Below are positions 1-12,165 of a DNA stretch of 64,000 nucleotides, in pieces. A program made the translations under genes and the position numbers. The notes under the pieces were generated by a model. That model was not told where the DNA came from. It did no database searches and was given only the letters and a program-made list of their open reading frames with translations. The stretch's first letter is position 1. Every line of letters begins with the position of its first letter. The DNA comes from Mauremys mutica. Taxonomy: Eukaryota; Chordata; Testudines; Geoemydidae. Location of the stretch: contig NC_059072.1 of the NCBI RefSeq assembly GCF_020497125.1, positions 55,090,697 to 55,154,696 on the forward strand. Reading direction: 5' to 3'.

Positions 1-600
1 CTAACTGTCCCCCACCGCCCCATCCACCCCCCCTTCTCCCTGTCCCCTGACCACCCCCGGAACTCCCACCCCGGACTGCCCCCTGCTGCCCCATCCAATC
101 CTTACTCTCCTTCCTGACTGCCCCACCCGGACCCCTGCCCCATCCAACCACCCCTTCTCCCTGACCACCCCCGGAACCTCCGCCCCCATTCAATCCCCCT
201 GTTCACCACCCTCTGACTGCCCTCACCCCTATCCACACCCCCGGCCCCTGACCACCCCCTGAACTCCCCTACCCTCTATCCAACCCCCGTCCCCTGCTCC
301 CTGTCTGGAGCACCAGTGGCTGGCGGCGCTACAGCCATGCCTCTCAGCTGGAGCTAGCCATGCACCGCATAGCACAGAGAACTGGGTTAGGCCAGGCTCT
401 GCAGCTGCGCTACCCCAGAAGCTCGCAGCCCCGCCGCCCAGAGCATTGTTCCCACAGCGCAGTGAGCTGAGGCTGCGGGGGAGGGAGGACAGCGGGGGAG
501 GGGCCAGAGGCTAGCCTCCCAGGCCAGGAGCTCAGGGGCTGGGCAGTAGGGTCCCACGGGCTGGATGTGGCCCGTGGGCTGTAATTTGCCCACCTCTGCT
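1..600. mobile_element. 3' part of a GC-rich hAT-like non-autonomous element with a C-rich minisatellite
   Basis: Bases 1-300 are irregular C-rich repeats built on CCCC, CTGACTGCCC and GGAACTCCCACCCC words. Bases 300-600 are a GC-rich unique part ending in gtaatttgcccacctctg, a terminal sequence common to hAT-like elements of this genome type. The left end is outside the window, so no target duplication can be checked. Small open readings across it are low-complexity artefacts. Confidence 0.6.
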
Positions 601-601
601 T

Positions 602-2377
602 TAGAGTGTTAGCTCTTTAGGGTCCACTGAAAAATCAGCCTCAGTCACACATTCTATTATTTGCCTGCCACCTCTTTTGGATTATTCGCCCTCGGAAACC
701 ATCAAGGCACTTTGGGGGCATCTATTCAATGATGAAGTGCAGTTATGACATGACATTTAAAACTGATTAATGAAAAAAATAGTCTTACGTATTTAAAAGG
801 GAAACAACCTCCACTCTGAAGCTTGGAGTTGAAATGATCTTTTTCATCAGCAATCTCCTGTACATATGGCATTCTGTAAATTATATATTCTGTTTCACAG
901 AGCTACTATATTTATTACCAGAGGAAAATGGATTATTAATTACAGCCAAAGGCTGCTTTGATTAAATATACAATTAATTAGCTATGCTAAGTCCATCCCA
1001 AAGCTCCTAATATTTTCAGCTGGATGATTTTTCTAGTACTTTTAATTAAAATTGTTCTAAAAAGCCACAAGTTAGCTGCATGTGCACTTAAAACTGAAGT
1101 TAGCTCTTCAGTGTTTTGCTGGTTGCTGTATGCCATCTAATTAATCTTTTGTGATTAAATGTACATACAATCATCTAAAATGCAAGGTAATTTGTGCAGA
1201 TATGGAACAGTGGAGAGCTTTTACCGGGTCTCAGCATGGTTGTTTTATCTGTTGAAAATAATTTCAAAAGGCCACAGATGTTAATTGTTTTGATGAAGCA
1301 AATGTAGAAAAAGGCATATCTACCGAACACAGCACAATCCAGCAGCAGCAACAAGAAAGCAGTGTTTACCGCAAACATACAATTGCAGAAATAAGAAAGA
1401 TTACTTTGTACAGTGTGGCTTGTCTTTGCTTCCTGAGGTGCAAGTATGTTCTCCCTCAGAGCTGGTCTCAAATTTTGTGTAACATCATGTGAACACCTTA
1501 GCAGCTGAGATACATGAAGCTTGGTGATGGACTTGCATCCCACTCCTGTTCTGAAGAAGTGATTATCATGTGGCCATACAATAGTTTGAGATTTTATTAA
1601 TTCATTTTCCATTTTTAATGATTTATAGGTAGAATTAGGATAGAATTTTCAAAAGCCCCCAAGAGGTTTAGGATCTCAAGCCCCCACTGAAAATCAATGA
1701 GTCCTGACTCTGTTGGCTGCTTTTGAAAATCAGTGTTTGTGAAAAATTCTCAACTCATTCCATTCGGAAAGGAAGGCGTCAGCTGAGAAACTTTTCTTAA
1801 AGGGACACTTGCTTGGCAAGCCCAATACCTGAAAGCTAATGGCAGCTGAGGGTGAGGGGTTATGACTGTTCGTGTCACAGGGGCATAAAGAGGATGGGTT
1901 GGGGGTTAGAATTAGAGGTGTATGTCACTGGAGATGGCTTAGGTGCATGTCGTTAGGGAAGTACTAAGGATAATAACAAATGGTGTTGGGGTGGGCAGAA
2001 GGAGGATGGATTGGCACATGTCATTAGAGGGTTGAGAGGGGAAAGGATTGTAGCACATCGCTGAGTGAGATGTCCTGTTCTCTCGGTTTCCACCTCCACT
2101 AGCATTCCAGCAGCTACCCCCTTCCCCTCCCTGCAGCAATTTCCCTGTTACTCCCTTTTCTTGAAGGTGAGTAGAGTTCAAGATGAGCCAGTGTTGGGTT
2201 AAATAAATTGCTGGCTTCTAAGGGCAGCTTCTTACTGAAGGAATGTCCCAATCCACTCAATACTAGTGCATCATAATTCAGTCAGGAAGCATATAAAGGA
2301 AGGCAGTGCTTTGAGGACTCAGAGGGAATGCAAGCTGCTTGGGTTGGAGAGTGCTTTTGATTCTCGGTGTGTCAGTT
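602..2377. other. unique intronic DNA, no gene seen
   Basis: AT-rich, non-repetitive sequence. The part at about 850-1130 has a run of homeodomain-type TAATTA/ATTAATTA words and looks like it could be a conserved non-coding element. The open reading at 1175-1612 (minus) has no recognisable family and no splice context, so I treat it as chance. Confidence 0.5.
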
Positions 2378-2640
2378 TCATAGGTTTTAAGGCCAGAAAG
2401 GACCATTGTAATAATCTTCTAGTCTGACCTCCTGTGTAACACAGGCCATAGAATTTCACTTTGTCATTCCTGCAGATTACCAAGCAACCTGTGGTTGAAC
2501 TAGAATTTATCTTTTTTTAGGAAGGCGTGCAGTCTTGATTTAGAGGCTGCAAGAGATGGTGAAGTTGCCAGGTTCTTTGGAAAGCTATTCCAATGATTGA
2601 TTACCTTCATTGTTAAAAAAAAAATCTCCTTGTGTAGGTA
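2378..2640 (-). mobile_element. CR1-clade LINE 3' tail fragment
   Basis: Reverse complement of the familiar CR1/L3-type tail. It reads ttcataggttttaaggccag at its left edge and contains the words tctgacctcctgtgtaaca and ccatagaatttcac. It is 5' truncated, has no coding capacity and is strongly diverged. Confidence 0.8.
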
Positions 2641-3370
2641 ATTAACACCAGTTGTGTTGTAGGCACGTGTCCTCTATGGACCAGGTGAGACCTATCAAAT
2701 GATTTCACATGGGGACAACAAAAAGCATCAGGTGATTCTGACTTTCTTTGACTGCTGACCAGGTAAGTTGGTTTCACACTGATGATGTAGAGGCAAAACA
2801 TTCCCTGAGTCATAAAGTTCTTCAGTTCTTTTCATATGGCCTAATCCTGCCATTCTTGCTTACACTGATTTCAGTGGGGCTACTTCTGGAGCAAGGTTGT
2901 TGCAGAGGTAGGTTGTGAGGAAGAGAGAATCCCAGGCGGGTGCTATTAAAGGATTAATACAGAAGAGTTTCTTAACTTTATTAAAATCCTTCATTGAAAC
3001 CTTATATGAAGCTGAAACGAAGCAGAGGAGAGGTCAGCTGCCTGGGGCACACTGTAGTGCTGGTTTCTTTCTTTCTCCAGCCATAGTAAATACTGCATTT
3101 ATTGTGTGGGTTTAATAGAGACAGGTCACTGCTATCTCTGTTGGGAGGGAGCTATTATTTTATTATCTGGTTAACCTCACACAGTGTCACATGGTTACAG
3201 GAATGCAGCATTCTCCAGCTTCAGAAGACTTAAAAATTATCTCCAGTCATCAATGGGACAAATGCAACTGAATAATATAGTTGGTCTTAATGTTCATCAA
3301 GACCATACCAGGGAACTAGCTGTAAATAAGATTACTGAAAGTTTCATCCAGAAAGCTACAGTGAGACATT

Positions 3371-4105
3371 GAATCATAGAATATCAGGGTTGAAAGAGAC
3401 CTCAGGAGGTCGACTAGTCCAACCCCTTGCTCAAATCAGGACCAACCCCAACCAAATCATCCTAGCCAGGGCTTTGTCAAGCTGGACCTTAAAAACCTCT
3501 CAGGATGGAGATTCTACCACTTCCCTAGGTAACCCATTCCAGTGCTTCACCACCCTCCTAGTGAAATAGTTTTTCCTAATATCCAACCTAGACCTCCCCA
3601 TTGCATCCTTGTTCTGTCAGCTGCCTCTGAGAATAGGCTAGCTCCATCCTCTTTGGAACCCCCATTTCCGGTAGTTGAAGGCTGCTATCAAATCCTCACT
3701 CACACTTCTCTTCTGCAGACTAAATAATCCCAGTTCCCTCAGCCTCTCCTCCTAAATCATGTGTCCCAGGCCCCTAATTATTTTCATTGCCCTCCGCTGG
3801 ACTCTCTCCAATTTGTCCACATCCTTTCTGTATTGGTAGGCCCAAAACTGGACACGGTACTCCAGATCTGGCCTTAGCAGTGCTGAATAGAGGGGAATAA
3901 TCACTTCCCTCGATCTGCTGGCAGTGCTCCTACTAATGCAGCCCAATATGCCGTTAGCCTTCTTGGCAACAAGGGCACACTGCTGACTCATATCCAGCTT
4001 CTCATCCACTGTAATCCCCAGGTCCTTTTCTGCAGAACTGCCGCTTAGCCAGTCAGTCCCCAGCCTGTAGCCGTGCATGGCATTCTTCCATCCTAAGTGC
4101 ATAGT
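3371..4105 (-). mobile_element. 5'-truncated CR1 LINE, last part of ORF2 and 3' UTR
   Basis: The right part (3752-4102, minus) translates to the C-terminal end of CR1 ORF2: DLGITVDEKLDMSQQC, ILGCISRSTASRSREV, LYSALLRPDLEYRVQFW and RKDVDKLERVQRRA are all visible. The left part is the 3' UTR ending at gaatcatagaatatcaggg, the complement of the CR1 terminal octamer region. The copy has few in-frame breaks across its last 116 codons, so it is younger than the other CR1 pieces. Truncation at the 5' side is the norm for CR1. Confidence 0.9.
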
Positions 4106-4109
4106 GCAA

Positions 4110-6135
4110 AGACATAATAACTTTAAAACTGGGAAGTTAGTGAAGACAGCTTGTAGGTGATTGTTATAATTTTATTATACTGTAATTCATGATAATGTAA
4201 TAGTTCATAACAATTTAATCATTATTAAAATAGTAAAGATACCAATGATAGACACAGTCAGTAACTTAGAATATGAAAGAAGTGTATAAATATGCTGAAA
4301 CTAGTGTGCCCCCAAAACTGGCAGAGGCCCTCCGCCCCAAACACACACAGCCCTCTTCAAAAGTGCCCACCGGCAAAAATAAAAGTTAGTGCTTATGCTT
4401 CCTTAGCATTCAGATAGTCTCAGACAACGTTACTCACATTTGCCCATTTTTCCTATTAGTAGATTCAATAGGCTTTCTTCAATATGCCAAGCAGAAAGCA
4501 TATTGAGACTTATCCTCTGACATGACAGAAGACATAGGTAGGTCCCAAGTGAATTCAGTGTCAGTGATTTCACTTTGAATGTGCATGTTGAACTACCTGT
4601 ATCACATCCCCACACTGCTTGTTTGTCAGAGTGCAGTAAGTGTCCTAATCTCCAGTTTTTAATGTACGAGCTGCCAGCTTTTAATGGTACATTAACTTAA
4701 TTTGTATTTGGCAAAAAATTATGTTACAGTTGTGCACATCTCTCTATAAATATGCATCTCCTTCAGGCAACAATATTTTAGGAACCCATCAAATATGCCT
4801 TGAATTTATTTTTTATCTTTTTCAGTTGGGTTATTCTTAAACATTCCAAGTCTCTTGACATATGAATTCAAGGCTTGCTAGTTAAAATGCAGTTGTTGTA
4901 TGTGGAAAATCCTACATAAAATTTTGCCTACCATGTCTTGGCTGTTGTTTTATACAAGGCTTCTTTTCATCCTGTGGATTTCTTCAGTCGTTCCTCTGAC
5001 ACTGAGAATCGTTTCTTGATACTTATTGAGTGCCCTGTGAGCACTGGCTTAATAAACATTGCATTTCTTGTGTGGTTTAGCAAAGCCTTAACTCCATAGC
5101 AGCAGTAGTTCGAAATCCACAAAGCTGAGTAGCCCCTAGCATTGTGAATAAGTACATGAAGCATTAGTAGCCTGCCAACCAGTAGATCTGCTCTACAGCA
5201 GCATAGACCCAAGTCTGGTGTCCGAAATCATTCAGTGTGCTGCATCCTTTGCATTACTGAAACTGAGATTCAAACTAGAAAGCGCTGGGTGAGGGAAGTC
5301 ATTAGGGAACAGTGCTCTAACCTGTGTCAAATGAAACCTTTCCTCTGGCTAAGCCAACAGAAGCAGTGCTAAGCTTATCTCCACTGGGAGTTGTTCTTTG
5401 CAGCGTTTATGTGTTTCAGGAGCTGCACCTAGGACCTAGTTCCATCTGTGGCACCAGCTGTAGCTGTCAACTGGTGACCAGACTTAGAGTGGATTTCTCC
5501 AGTTGTGAGATAAATTGGAAGTTCAGAGTTGAAGCTGACTTTCCAAAATGTTAAATTTGTCCCATTTTTCCAGCCTACTGCATCCCACATTGATCTTAGA
5601 TCCTGGTAATATTTAGGAACACCTGAATGAGTTAAAGATCGAATATCAGCCCTTAACTTTGAACATCCTTGCTATTGTTAATTTGTGTTGCAGCTCTGAT
5701 GTTACTTGAACATATGTTCTTATAATAATGCTTTGCAAGTTACATGGCATCTTTCTTTCAAGACTCTAAAATTGCTCAAACATTAACTAAGCCTTGCAAT
5801 GTGTTTGTGAGGTAATATCACAAACTTTTGTGTTACAGACAGCTCGCTCATTGGCTAAACCACATGTGGCTTTGAGAATAGAACTTAGGAATTTAGCTTG
5901 TGAATAATTCAGATATCTCTTACTCAGATTCTCTCTTTTAGCTCAAGTAAGGACCCCTAGAGGGTTTTGTCCTTTATGTGGGCAAGTCACTAGATGTGAC
6001 ATGGTCACTTACATACACAGAGCCTGGTCATCCACTACCTTACACCTCGTGTACTATTTTTACATCTGTGCACAGTGGGCTAGAGAATCAAACCTTCCTT
6101 ATGTCCCCTGTTGAATATATCTGGCATGGGGAAGT
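4110..6135. other. unique intronic DNA, nothing recognised
   Basis: Mixed AT-rich sequence without a coding signature, RNA gene or clear repeat. Short open readings here have no family features. Confidence 0.4.
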
Positions 6136-6139
6136 CCCC

Positions 6140-6757
6140 ATCAAATGTCAAAAGCACATTCCTGAGGCCCAACCCCACTCACTACATTCTCCCTCCCTCG
6201 GTGACTCGCTCTCCCCCACCCTTACTCACTTTCACTGGGCTGGGGCAGGGGATTGGGATGTGGGAGGGGGTGAGGGCTCTTACTGGAGGTGTGGGCTCCA
6301 GAGTGGGGCCAGAAATGAGGGGTTCAGGGAGCAGGAGGGGGCTTTGGACTGGGGCAGGGAGTTGGGGTATGGGAGAGGGTGAAGGCTCTGGAAGGGGGTG
6401 CTGGCTCGGGGCTGGGGATGAGGGGTTTGGGATGCAGGAGGGGGCTCCAGGCTGGGAGGGTAGGGCCTAGGGATTTGGAATGTGGGAGGGGGCTGTGGGT
6501 TGAGGCAGGGGTGTGGGAGGGGATACGGGCTCTGGGCTGGGGATGTGGGCTCGGGGGTGGGGCTGGGGATAAGGGGTTCAGGGTGTGGGAGGGGGCTCTG
6601 GGATGGAGCCAGGGATGAGGGGTGCAGAAGGGGGCTCCAGTTTTATGGGGGCTTAGGGCTGGGGCAGAGGGTTGGGGTTTGGGCTCACCTCGGGCTGCTC
6701 CCGGGTGGCGGTGCTGCAGGGCTAAAGCAGGCTAGTCCCTACCTGTCCTGGCAGGCA
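6140..6757. mobile_element. diverged copy of the G-rich minisatellite hAT-like family
   Basis: The left part is homologous to the left part of the complete element at 16951 (CCCACTCACT, TTACTCACTTTCACTGGGCTGGGG). It is followed by about 450 bp of degenerate G-rich repeats with words such as ggatgaggggt, gggctctgg, gtgggaggggg. The right part (cacctcgggctgctcccggg) also has a counterpart there. No terminal repeats survive. The overlapping glycine-rich readings are minisatellite artefacts. Confidence 0.7.
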
Positions 6758-7048
6758 TGAGGGTACATCTCCCCTTCCAGCTGGAGTTGTAATTTCCAGC
6801 TTCGGTAGATATACGTGTGCTAGCTTTGAATGATCTAAAAATAGCAGTGTAGCTATAGTAGGATGGGCTTAGCTGGCTTGAGTACGATCCCACTCAGAAT
6901 CGTATGGTGCTTATTTGCACCATCCCACTTTGCACACCGCTGCGGCGACACTTGTGTTTTTAGCACACTAGCTTGATTGTGGTAGCACCTGTACATCTAA
7001 CTGAGCTGGAAATCACACCTCCAGCTTGAAGGGTAGACCTACCTTTAG
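6758..7048. mobile_element. palindromic MITE
   Basis: Long imperfect inverted repeat: the left arm has cttccagctggagttgt and tttccagcttcggtagat, the right arm carries the complement (atctaactgagctggaaat, cacctccagcttgaagg). About 65 bp per arm can be paired by eye. Non-coding; superfamily not assigned. Confidence 0.65.
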
Positions 7049-7130
7049 ACAGTCAACTACATACTTCCTTCAGTAAGGCATCTTCAGTATGCTCGAGTCC
7101 ATATCTGATGGATGGGTGCCAAGGTGTAAC

Positions 7131-7265
7131 CAGAGGTGCTGGGACTATTTGTATAGTGGGGGTGCTGAGAGTCATTGAACCAAACTGTAAACCCTGTATA
7201 TAATGAAAACCATTTCAAACCAGGGGATGTATGCAGCACCTCCAGCACCCCTACTTCCATTACTT
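7131..7265. mobile_element. short MITE with aggtgctggga-type ends
   Basis: Starts cagaggtgctgggact and ends with the partly complementary agcacctccagcacccctac, with a unique centre. About 130 bp, non-coding. Resembles abundant small hAT-like elements of turtles; ends are degenerate. Confidence 0.45.
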
Positions 7266-8329
7266 ATGGATGTAACAGCTCCATATGATTCACACCTACA
7301 CTGTCCATACCCAGGTCCCCCAATCCTGACCCTGCTCTTTGAGAGCTACAGTAGTATAAGCGATTAATAATAAATACATTCTCAAGAAGAAAATCCCTCT
7401 GGCATACTTATGCATGAAACACTAGGTAACCATAGTGTTACTTATAGTGGGAGAAGACAGTGGGGAGACCTTGGAGACGGGCATTGCATCCCCTTCCCCA
7501 GCACAGAGGGAGGGCTTGTGGGTGGGCTGTGAGAGGGGTGGAAGATGGCTAATGAATTTGTGAAATATGTGTGCCACTGCCTAATATCCTGTGTGAGGGA
7601 AGCAGAGCGTGTGTGGCTGCTGTTACAGCTAGGAAGCTGAATTAGCAGGCATGGAATCACTACAGGTTGGATGACAGGATTCTCCTTCCCATCACTGCAT
7701 AGTTTAGCCAGATATAGCCTCTTTACAGTGGAATTATGTGAGTTTTGAAGATTTTAAATTCACAGATAATTGACATGACAGACCATAACCGCTTTGAGGG
7801 GCACTTACAGCCAACCATGTCAGTGAAACTGCTTTAGAAAGTCCAAGTGCTAAGAAGGCTAATATATTATGGTAGAAAAATAAATGATTGCCCATGCACA
7901 GCAACAGCTATTCTAAATGAAATACCTCAGTTGTTTTCAATTTTATTTTTCCACAAAATACCCAAAGGCAATAATCCACTTTCTGGATTAACAGCCTGTA
8001 AAAGATTACTCTAAAAAATTAAACCATTTTTGAGTTAACTTATGGGAGCACAGAAGGCATCAGGAAGCACTGAAGTCTCTTCTGTATCATGGTCCTGTAG
8101 CTTAAAACCATGGATGAACAGATTTATTTTTAATCTTATGAAAGATTATAAAAATAAAAAAACTCACTTCTGCCCAAGAGTGTATATATGAAGCCTCCAC
8201 CTAGGGGAAATGTTTACATAACAGTACTAATATTGGTCTTTAACCATCAATAAAGATACTCTCTCTGAATGACCAAAACTAGAGTTTAGCATGACAGCTC
8301 TTTTTGCTCTTTTCCCAAAACTTCAAAAT
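7266..8329. other. unique intronic DNA, nothing recognised
   Basis: AT-rich, no coding or repeat signature that I could support. Confidence 0.4.
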
Positions 8330-9362
8330 CTCCTGTTCTTCTTCAAGTACTAGTCCCGTGAGTATTCACTGTGGGGTGTGCATGCGCTCCATGCATCCTG
8401 GACCGGAACTGGTCCACACCTGTGCACTATGCCCACTCCTGTTGGGAAGGAAGGGAATAAGTGGTGGCGCAAACCAACTGCCTCAAAGGTTCCTCTTCTG
8501 CTGCTCATGATGTGGAACAGAGCCCTCCTGTGTCTGTACTTCTAGTTGTTGAAACACTTTTCCTGTGAGCAATGTACACAGTTCAGTTAACTAATTAATT
8601 TTAGTATTCAGTTAGCTTCCGGAGCGTAAGACACAATTCCAAGCTGCCATGAGTGTTAGTGTCCAGGTCATTGCTACTAGCGTACCTGGATGTAGCCTCC
8701 CATTCAACAGCAGCATCAGTGGTCATGAGACAAACTTCCAGGCTGCATTCATCAGGGTTCCCAACGAAAGGGGTCAATGGAGGACCAGAGTGCAGATGGT
8801 CTCTGTGGCATCCCTGCAAGGAATCCCACTCACAGAAATATGTAGAGCAGCAACCTGGAGCTCTGTCCACACATCCACCAGGCCCTATTATCTGACCTAG
8901 GCCTCGGCAGAGGATGCGGCCTACAGCGATTCTCCAAATTGTAGTTCAAGACTCTTCCTCACACCCACCTCCTTATCAGTCACTGCTAGGGAGTCACCCA
9001 GGGTGAATACTCCTAGTGACCAGCACTCGAAGAAGAACGGATGATTACTTCCCTTACAGTAACTGGAGTTCCTCCAGGGGTGTGGTCCCTGTGGGTAATC
9101 ACAACCCACTCTCCTTCCATTCTGCTTCGGATCCTTACATGATTCACAGTGGAGTAGGAACTGAAGAGGGAACTCAGTCTGCTCTGCCACTTATGCCCTT
9201 GGTTTGCAGCACAAGGAAGCGCTGCATGATGAGCAAACCAGTGGACACTACTATTGAAGAATTTCTGGTCCTGAGTACACAGAGCACATGTGCACCTCAC
9301 AGTGAATGCCAATAGGGACCAGGCATCTTGAACAACTCCATTTACTATGAGGGAAGTAACCT
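8330..9362 (+). mobile_element. internally deleted DIRS retrotransposon remnant
   Basis: The left edge (ctagtcccgtgagtattcac tgtgggg, near 8345-8380) and the right edge (acctcacagtgaatgccaat aggga, near 9293-9320) are inverted copies of each other, as expected for DIRS terminal inverted repeats. Between them only a piece of the tyrosine recombinase C-terminus survives (8650-8900, + strand, with GIPLTEICRAATWSS). gag, reverse transcriptase and RNase H are absent. A motif cactcgaagaagaacgg at 9026-9042 corresponds to the internal complementary region of the large copy at 55640. The element is an old deletion derivative, not active. Confidence 0.75.
8640..8900 (+). pseudogene. DIRS tyrosine recombinase, C-terminal fragment
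   Basis: The reading contains GIPLTEICRAATWSSVHT, homologous to the C-terminal part of the tyrosine recombinase of DIRS elements and to GLCRATTWSSIRT in the larger copy near 61085. Preceding residues are degenerate. In an active element this enzyme integrates the circular DNA intermediate. Only the last part of the domain remains, with no usable start, so it is a relic. Confidence 0.7.
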
Positions 9363-9439
9363 TCCTTTCTCCTTTCTTGATGCTTCTTTCCCTTCTGAAC
9401 TCTATTTTCTTCCACTCTCTAAATACAGCTTCTTGCTGC

Positions 9440-10571
9440 CTCTTCTCCAGGTTGGATTGATTTAAATCAAAGCGATTTAAATCACCAATTTTAATCATGA
9501 TTTAAATCAGCAAGCAGGAAATCTTGATTTAAATAATCAATTTTAATCATGTTTTGCATTTGAACTTTTTTGTTATTTGCCTAAAGAAAAGTTGATACTC
9601 GTTGGTTAGTAACCATTAAAATGTTGATTTACAGCTAAATATAACCTTTACACTAAATTTGGGGTTTTTTTACTTTATTTTATTTATTTATTTTTGCTAG
9701 CCAGGAGCATACACTATATTGATACACATTTATTTAAGCAATTGTACAGCTTAACTTATGTTGTTCAGATTTTTAATTTTTACATTTTTTAATCTTAGAA
9801 AATGGTGAATAATGCATTAGGTGCCCAGGTTCCCTATAGAATCTTATTTAATAGATGATTAATTTTTTACTTATGATTTGTATCAAGCTCCATTTGGATG
9901 GAAATTCAAAATTCATTAAAAATGCAGAAAAAAAAGCTTTTTTAATTATATAAAACTTCCTTAAATATGTGGATACATAAGAAAAAAAGTTTATCAAAAA
10001 ATGTTTGCATTTAAAACTAATGTATTAAACAAAGGAAGTACTTAGTGAATTGAACTGATTATTTCTAGTCACTGTGTCCTTCCAGATTTTAGAACTAGTA
10101 GATCTTATCCTTGTGACACCTAGTTTTTATTTGTAGATTGGAAGGTTTATTAACTTTAAATGTACTAGTCTTTGAACTGAATTGTTGAATAAACTGAAAT
10201 GAAGAAAATGTTCTCTCTGCACCTGCAAAAGAGGCTACTGCTCTCAAAAGCTGGTTTAGCTTCAGCAAATGCTGGTTACAGCTGCTTAGCCAGCAACTTT
10301 CACCAGTTCAGTAGTTTGACTTTCTTTGAAACTTGGCAGCAAACATATACTACTTAATATTATTTTTGTCTTTAATTTAAATGATTTTGAGAGATTATAA
10401 TATAATCTATGAAATACTATAAATATAGATATAACATAATACGTTTAGGCCTTAACCCAGATTGTCCCTTTCAGATTTAATTGTAAATAGTTTTATTTTT
10501 AAAAAACATATTTAAATAAAAACTGATTTAAATAAAACATCTTTTTTTTTTTTATCCACCTTGCTCCTCTC
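9440..10571. mobile_element. AT-rich hAT-like non-autonomous element with target duplication
   Basis: Element 9448-10563 flanked by 8-bp duplications ctcttctc (9440-9447) and ctcctctc (10564-10571), one mismatch. Ends are caggttggat and the inverted atccaccttg. Both ends contain repeated gatttaaatc palindromes; the interior is about 1 kb of AT-rich non-coding sequence. 8-bp duplications and CAGG/CAAG-type ends fit the hAT superfamily. It sits just right of the DIRS remnant. Confidence 0.75.
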
Positions 10572-10656
10572 TAAATTCTCAAAGAATTCCCATCCCAGTC
10601 CTTCTGATGTAAGTTTGCAGCATAGTTTGTATTTAAAATGAACGATTCCACGATAG

Positions 10657-10769
10657 GGGCCCATTCCTGAAAATGTGAGTAACTTTACTCTCACCAGTAG
10701 CCCCATGACATGCGACTGTTGGCATGAATAAAGTTACTCACATATATAAGTCTTTGCAGGAGTGGGCCT
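10657..10769. repeat. small fold-back repeat
   Basis: Inverted arms ggcccattcctg ... caggagtgggcc and, further in, gtgagtaacttta ... taaagttactcac. Non-coding, about 113 bp. Belongs to a group of short fold-back repeats scattered through the window. Confidence 0.6.
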
Positions 10770-10892
10770 AAAGTAACCTGCACCTCTGGGTCTCCCATCT
10801 GTCTTGTCTTTTATGAGTCTACTTTCCAGACTGCAAGTGAGTCAAGGGAAGGGCTGTCTTTATTTATGTGTAGCATGAAGCACCAAACGATT

Positions 10893-10945
10893 GTTGTGCC
10901 TCAGTTTCCCCATACCTAAATGGGGATAATAGCCACTTCTGTAGA
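10893..10945 (-). repeat. ancient MIR/CORE-type SINE fragment
   Basis: Contains tgcctcagtttccccata and aaatggggataata, the reverse complement of the conserved core of MIR-like SINEs. Only a fragment is recognisable. Confidence 0.55.
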
Positions 10946-11376
10946 GTGGTCTGTGGATGAAAGCACCATATAAGGATTGTGATGAAAGTATATGACATGC
11001 TTCTATAGAGACATGTGTGTGAGTGATTTTAAGCTATTTAATAGAAGTCATTACACGTGCCTCCCAAGAACCAGTATTTTGAGCTGAGAACCTGTTGACT
11101 ATTGGGAGATATCTAAGAGCCACAATTAGGTTAGCAGGTTCTGTTTAACTTTATGGACCTATTTGTTGAACTATAGCTACTCTTGTAATGGCTTCAGTAC
11201 TTGCAGGATTTCTCAGCCAGTTGGCTGACCCAAGGGAGTAGCAAACCAATTCGAGCAATTTCTAGAATGCAGGGAGAATGGCTTACAAGACCATGCTTCA
11301 CAGTCTGCTAATTACACAGTGAAGTGTTTTGTCCCCAGCATTGCAGATGAACTGATCCAGATGGAAAGCTCCTTAG

Positions 11377-11578
11377 GCTTGTCTACACTAGGGTTTTTAA
11401 TCCATGTATTAGTTGATTGCCAATTAACTCAAAGTAATTAACACTTGTGTAAAGGATGGTCTGGACACTCCCCAAACATTTGTATCCTGGAACAAACATT
11501 TGGGAAGTGTCCAGATCAGCCTTTACAAAGGTGTTAATTAACTTGAGTTAATTGGCAATCAACTCAAGGTAAAAGGCT
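11377..11578. mobile_element. palindromic MITE
   Basis: Arms ttgattgccaattaactcaa ... ttgagttaattggcaatcaa and ctggacacttcccaaa-type complements flank a short centre. Outer sequence cttgtctacactagg resembles the gtctacact ends of the Harbinger-like MITEs in this window. Confidence 0.65.
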
Positions 11579-11579
11579 C

Positions 11580-11855
11580 TAAGGCCAGGTGTACTCTAGA
11601 AACTTTTGCCAGTATAATAATGTCTCTCACGGGGGCTGAATTTTTAATGAAATTTCTATACCAGCAAAAACCCTGTTGTACATGCAGTTTTACTGGCATA
11701 AACATACTTTTTCTGGTGTAGTTTATTTTGCTTAGAGAACCAGTACAAGCTAACTGGCAAAATCACTTTTTGCCAGTGTAAGTTGCACCTACGCTAGGAG
11801 CATTTGCTGGTATGACTATGCCAGCAAACCTCTTCTAGTGTAGATCTGACCTAAA
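11580..11855. mobile_element. MITE with aggccaggtgtactct / agtgtagatctgacct ends
   Basis: Imperfect inverted ends and repeated tgccagta/tactggca words inside. Non-coding. Lies head to tail with the neighbouring MITEs. Confidence 0.55.
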
Positions 11856-11974
11856 ATGGATACAGCCTTACTAGGTTTATTTTGTGGGGCTAATAGAAAG
11901 AGATGGTGAGAGGGAACGAAAACTGTGTCCTGCAACTTATTCCTAACAGTGCCACTGCCTTTCTGGGTGGCTTT

Positions 11975-12160
11975 GCGTAAGGCCATCTCTATACTATACA
12001 TTCCTGCCAGGATAGCTATGTCAGTCAGGGATGTGATGAGGTGTGATTTGTGACCGACATACTTGTGCCAGGACAAGCCCCTAGTGTAGACATAGATATA
12101 CCATCAAAATTGTGCTTTTGCAGGTATAGCTTATTTTGTGTGGGTAAGACAGGGGTAGTG
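11975..12160. mobile_element. MITE fragment abutting a DIRS copy
   Basis: Starts aaggccatctctatact, contains cccctagtgtagaca, and is cut off at about 12160 where the DIRS left terminus begins. No right end is found after the DIRS fragment, so the junction could be an insertion followed by deletion. Confidence 0.45.
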
Positions 12161-12165
12161 AAATG

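Noticed and set aside
1175..1612. 145-codon minus reading
   Set aside because: No family motif, no codon bias and no splice signals that fit; likely chance.
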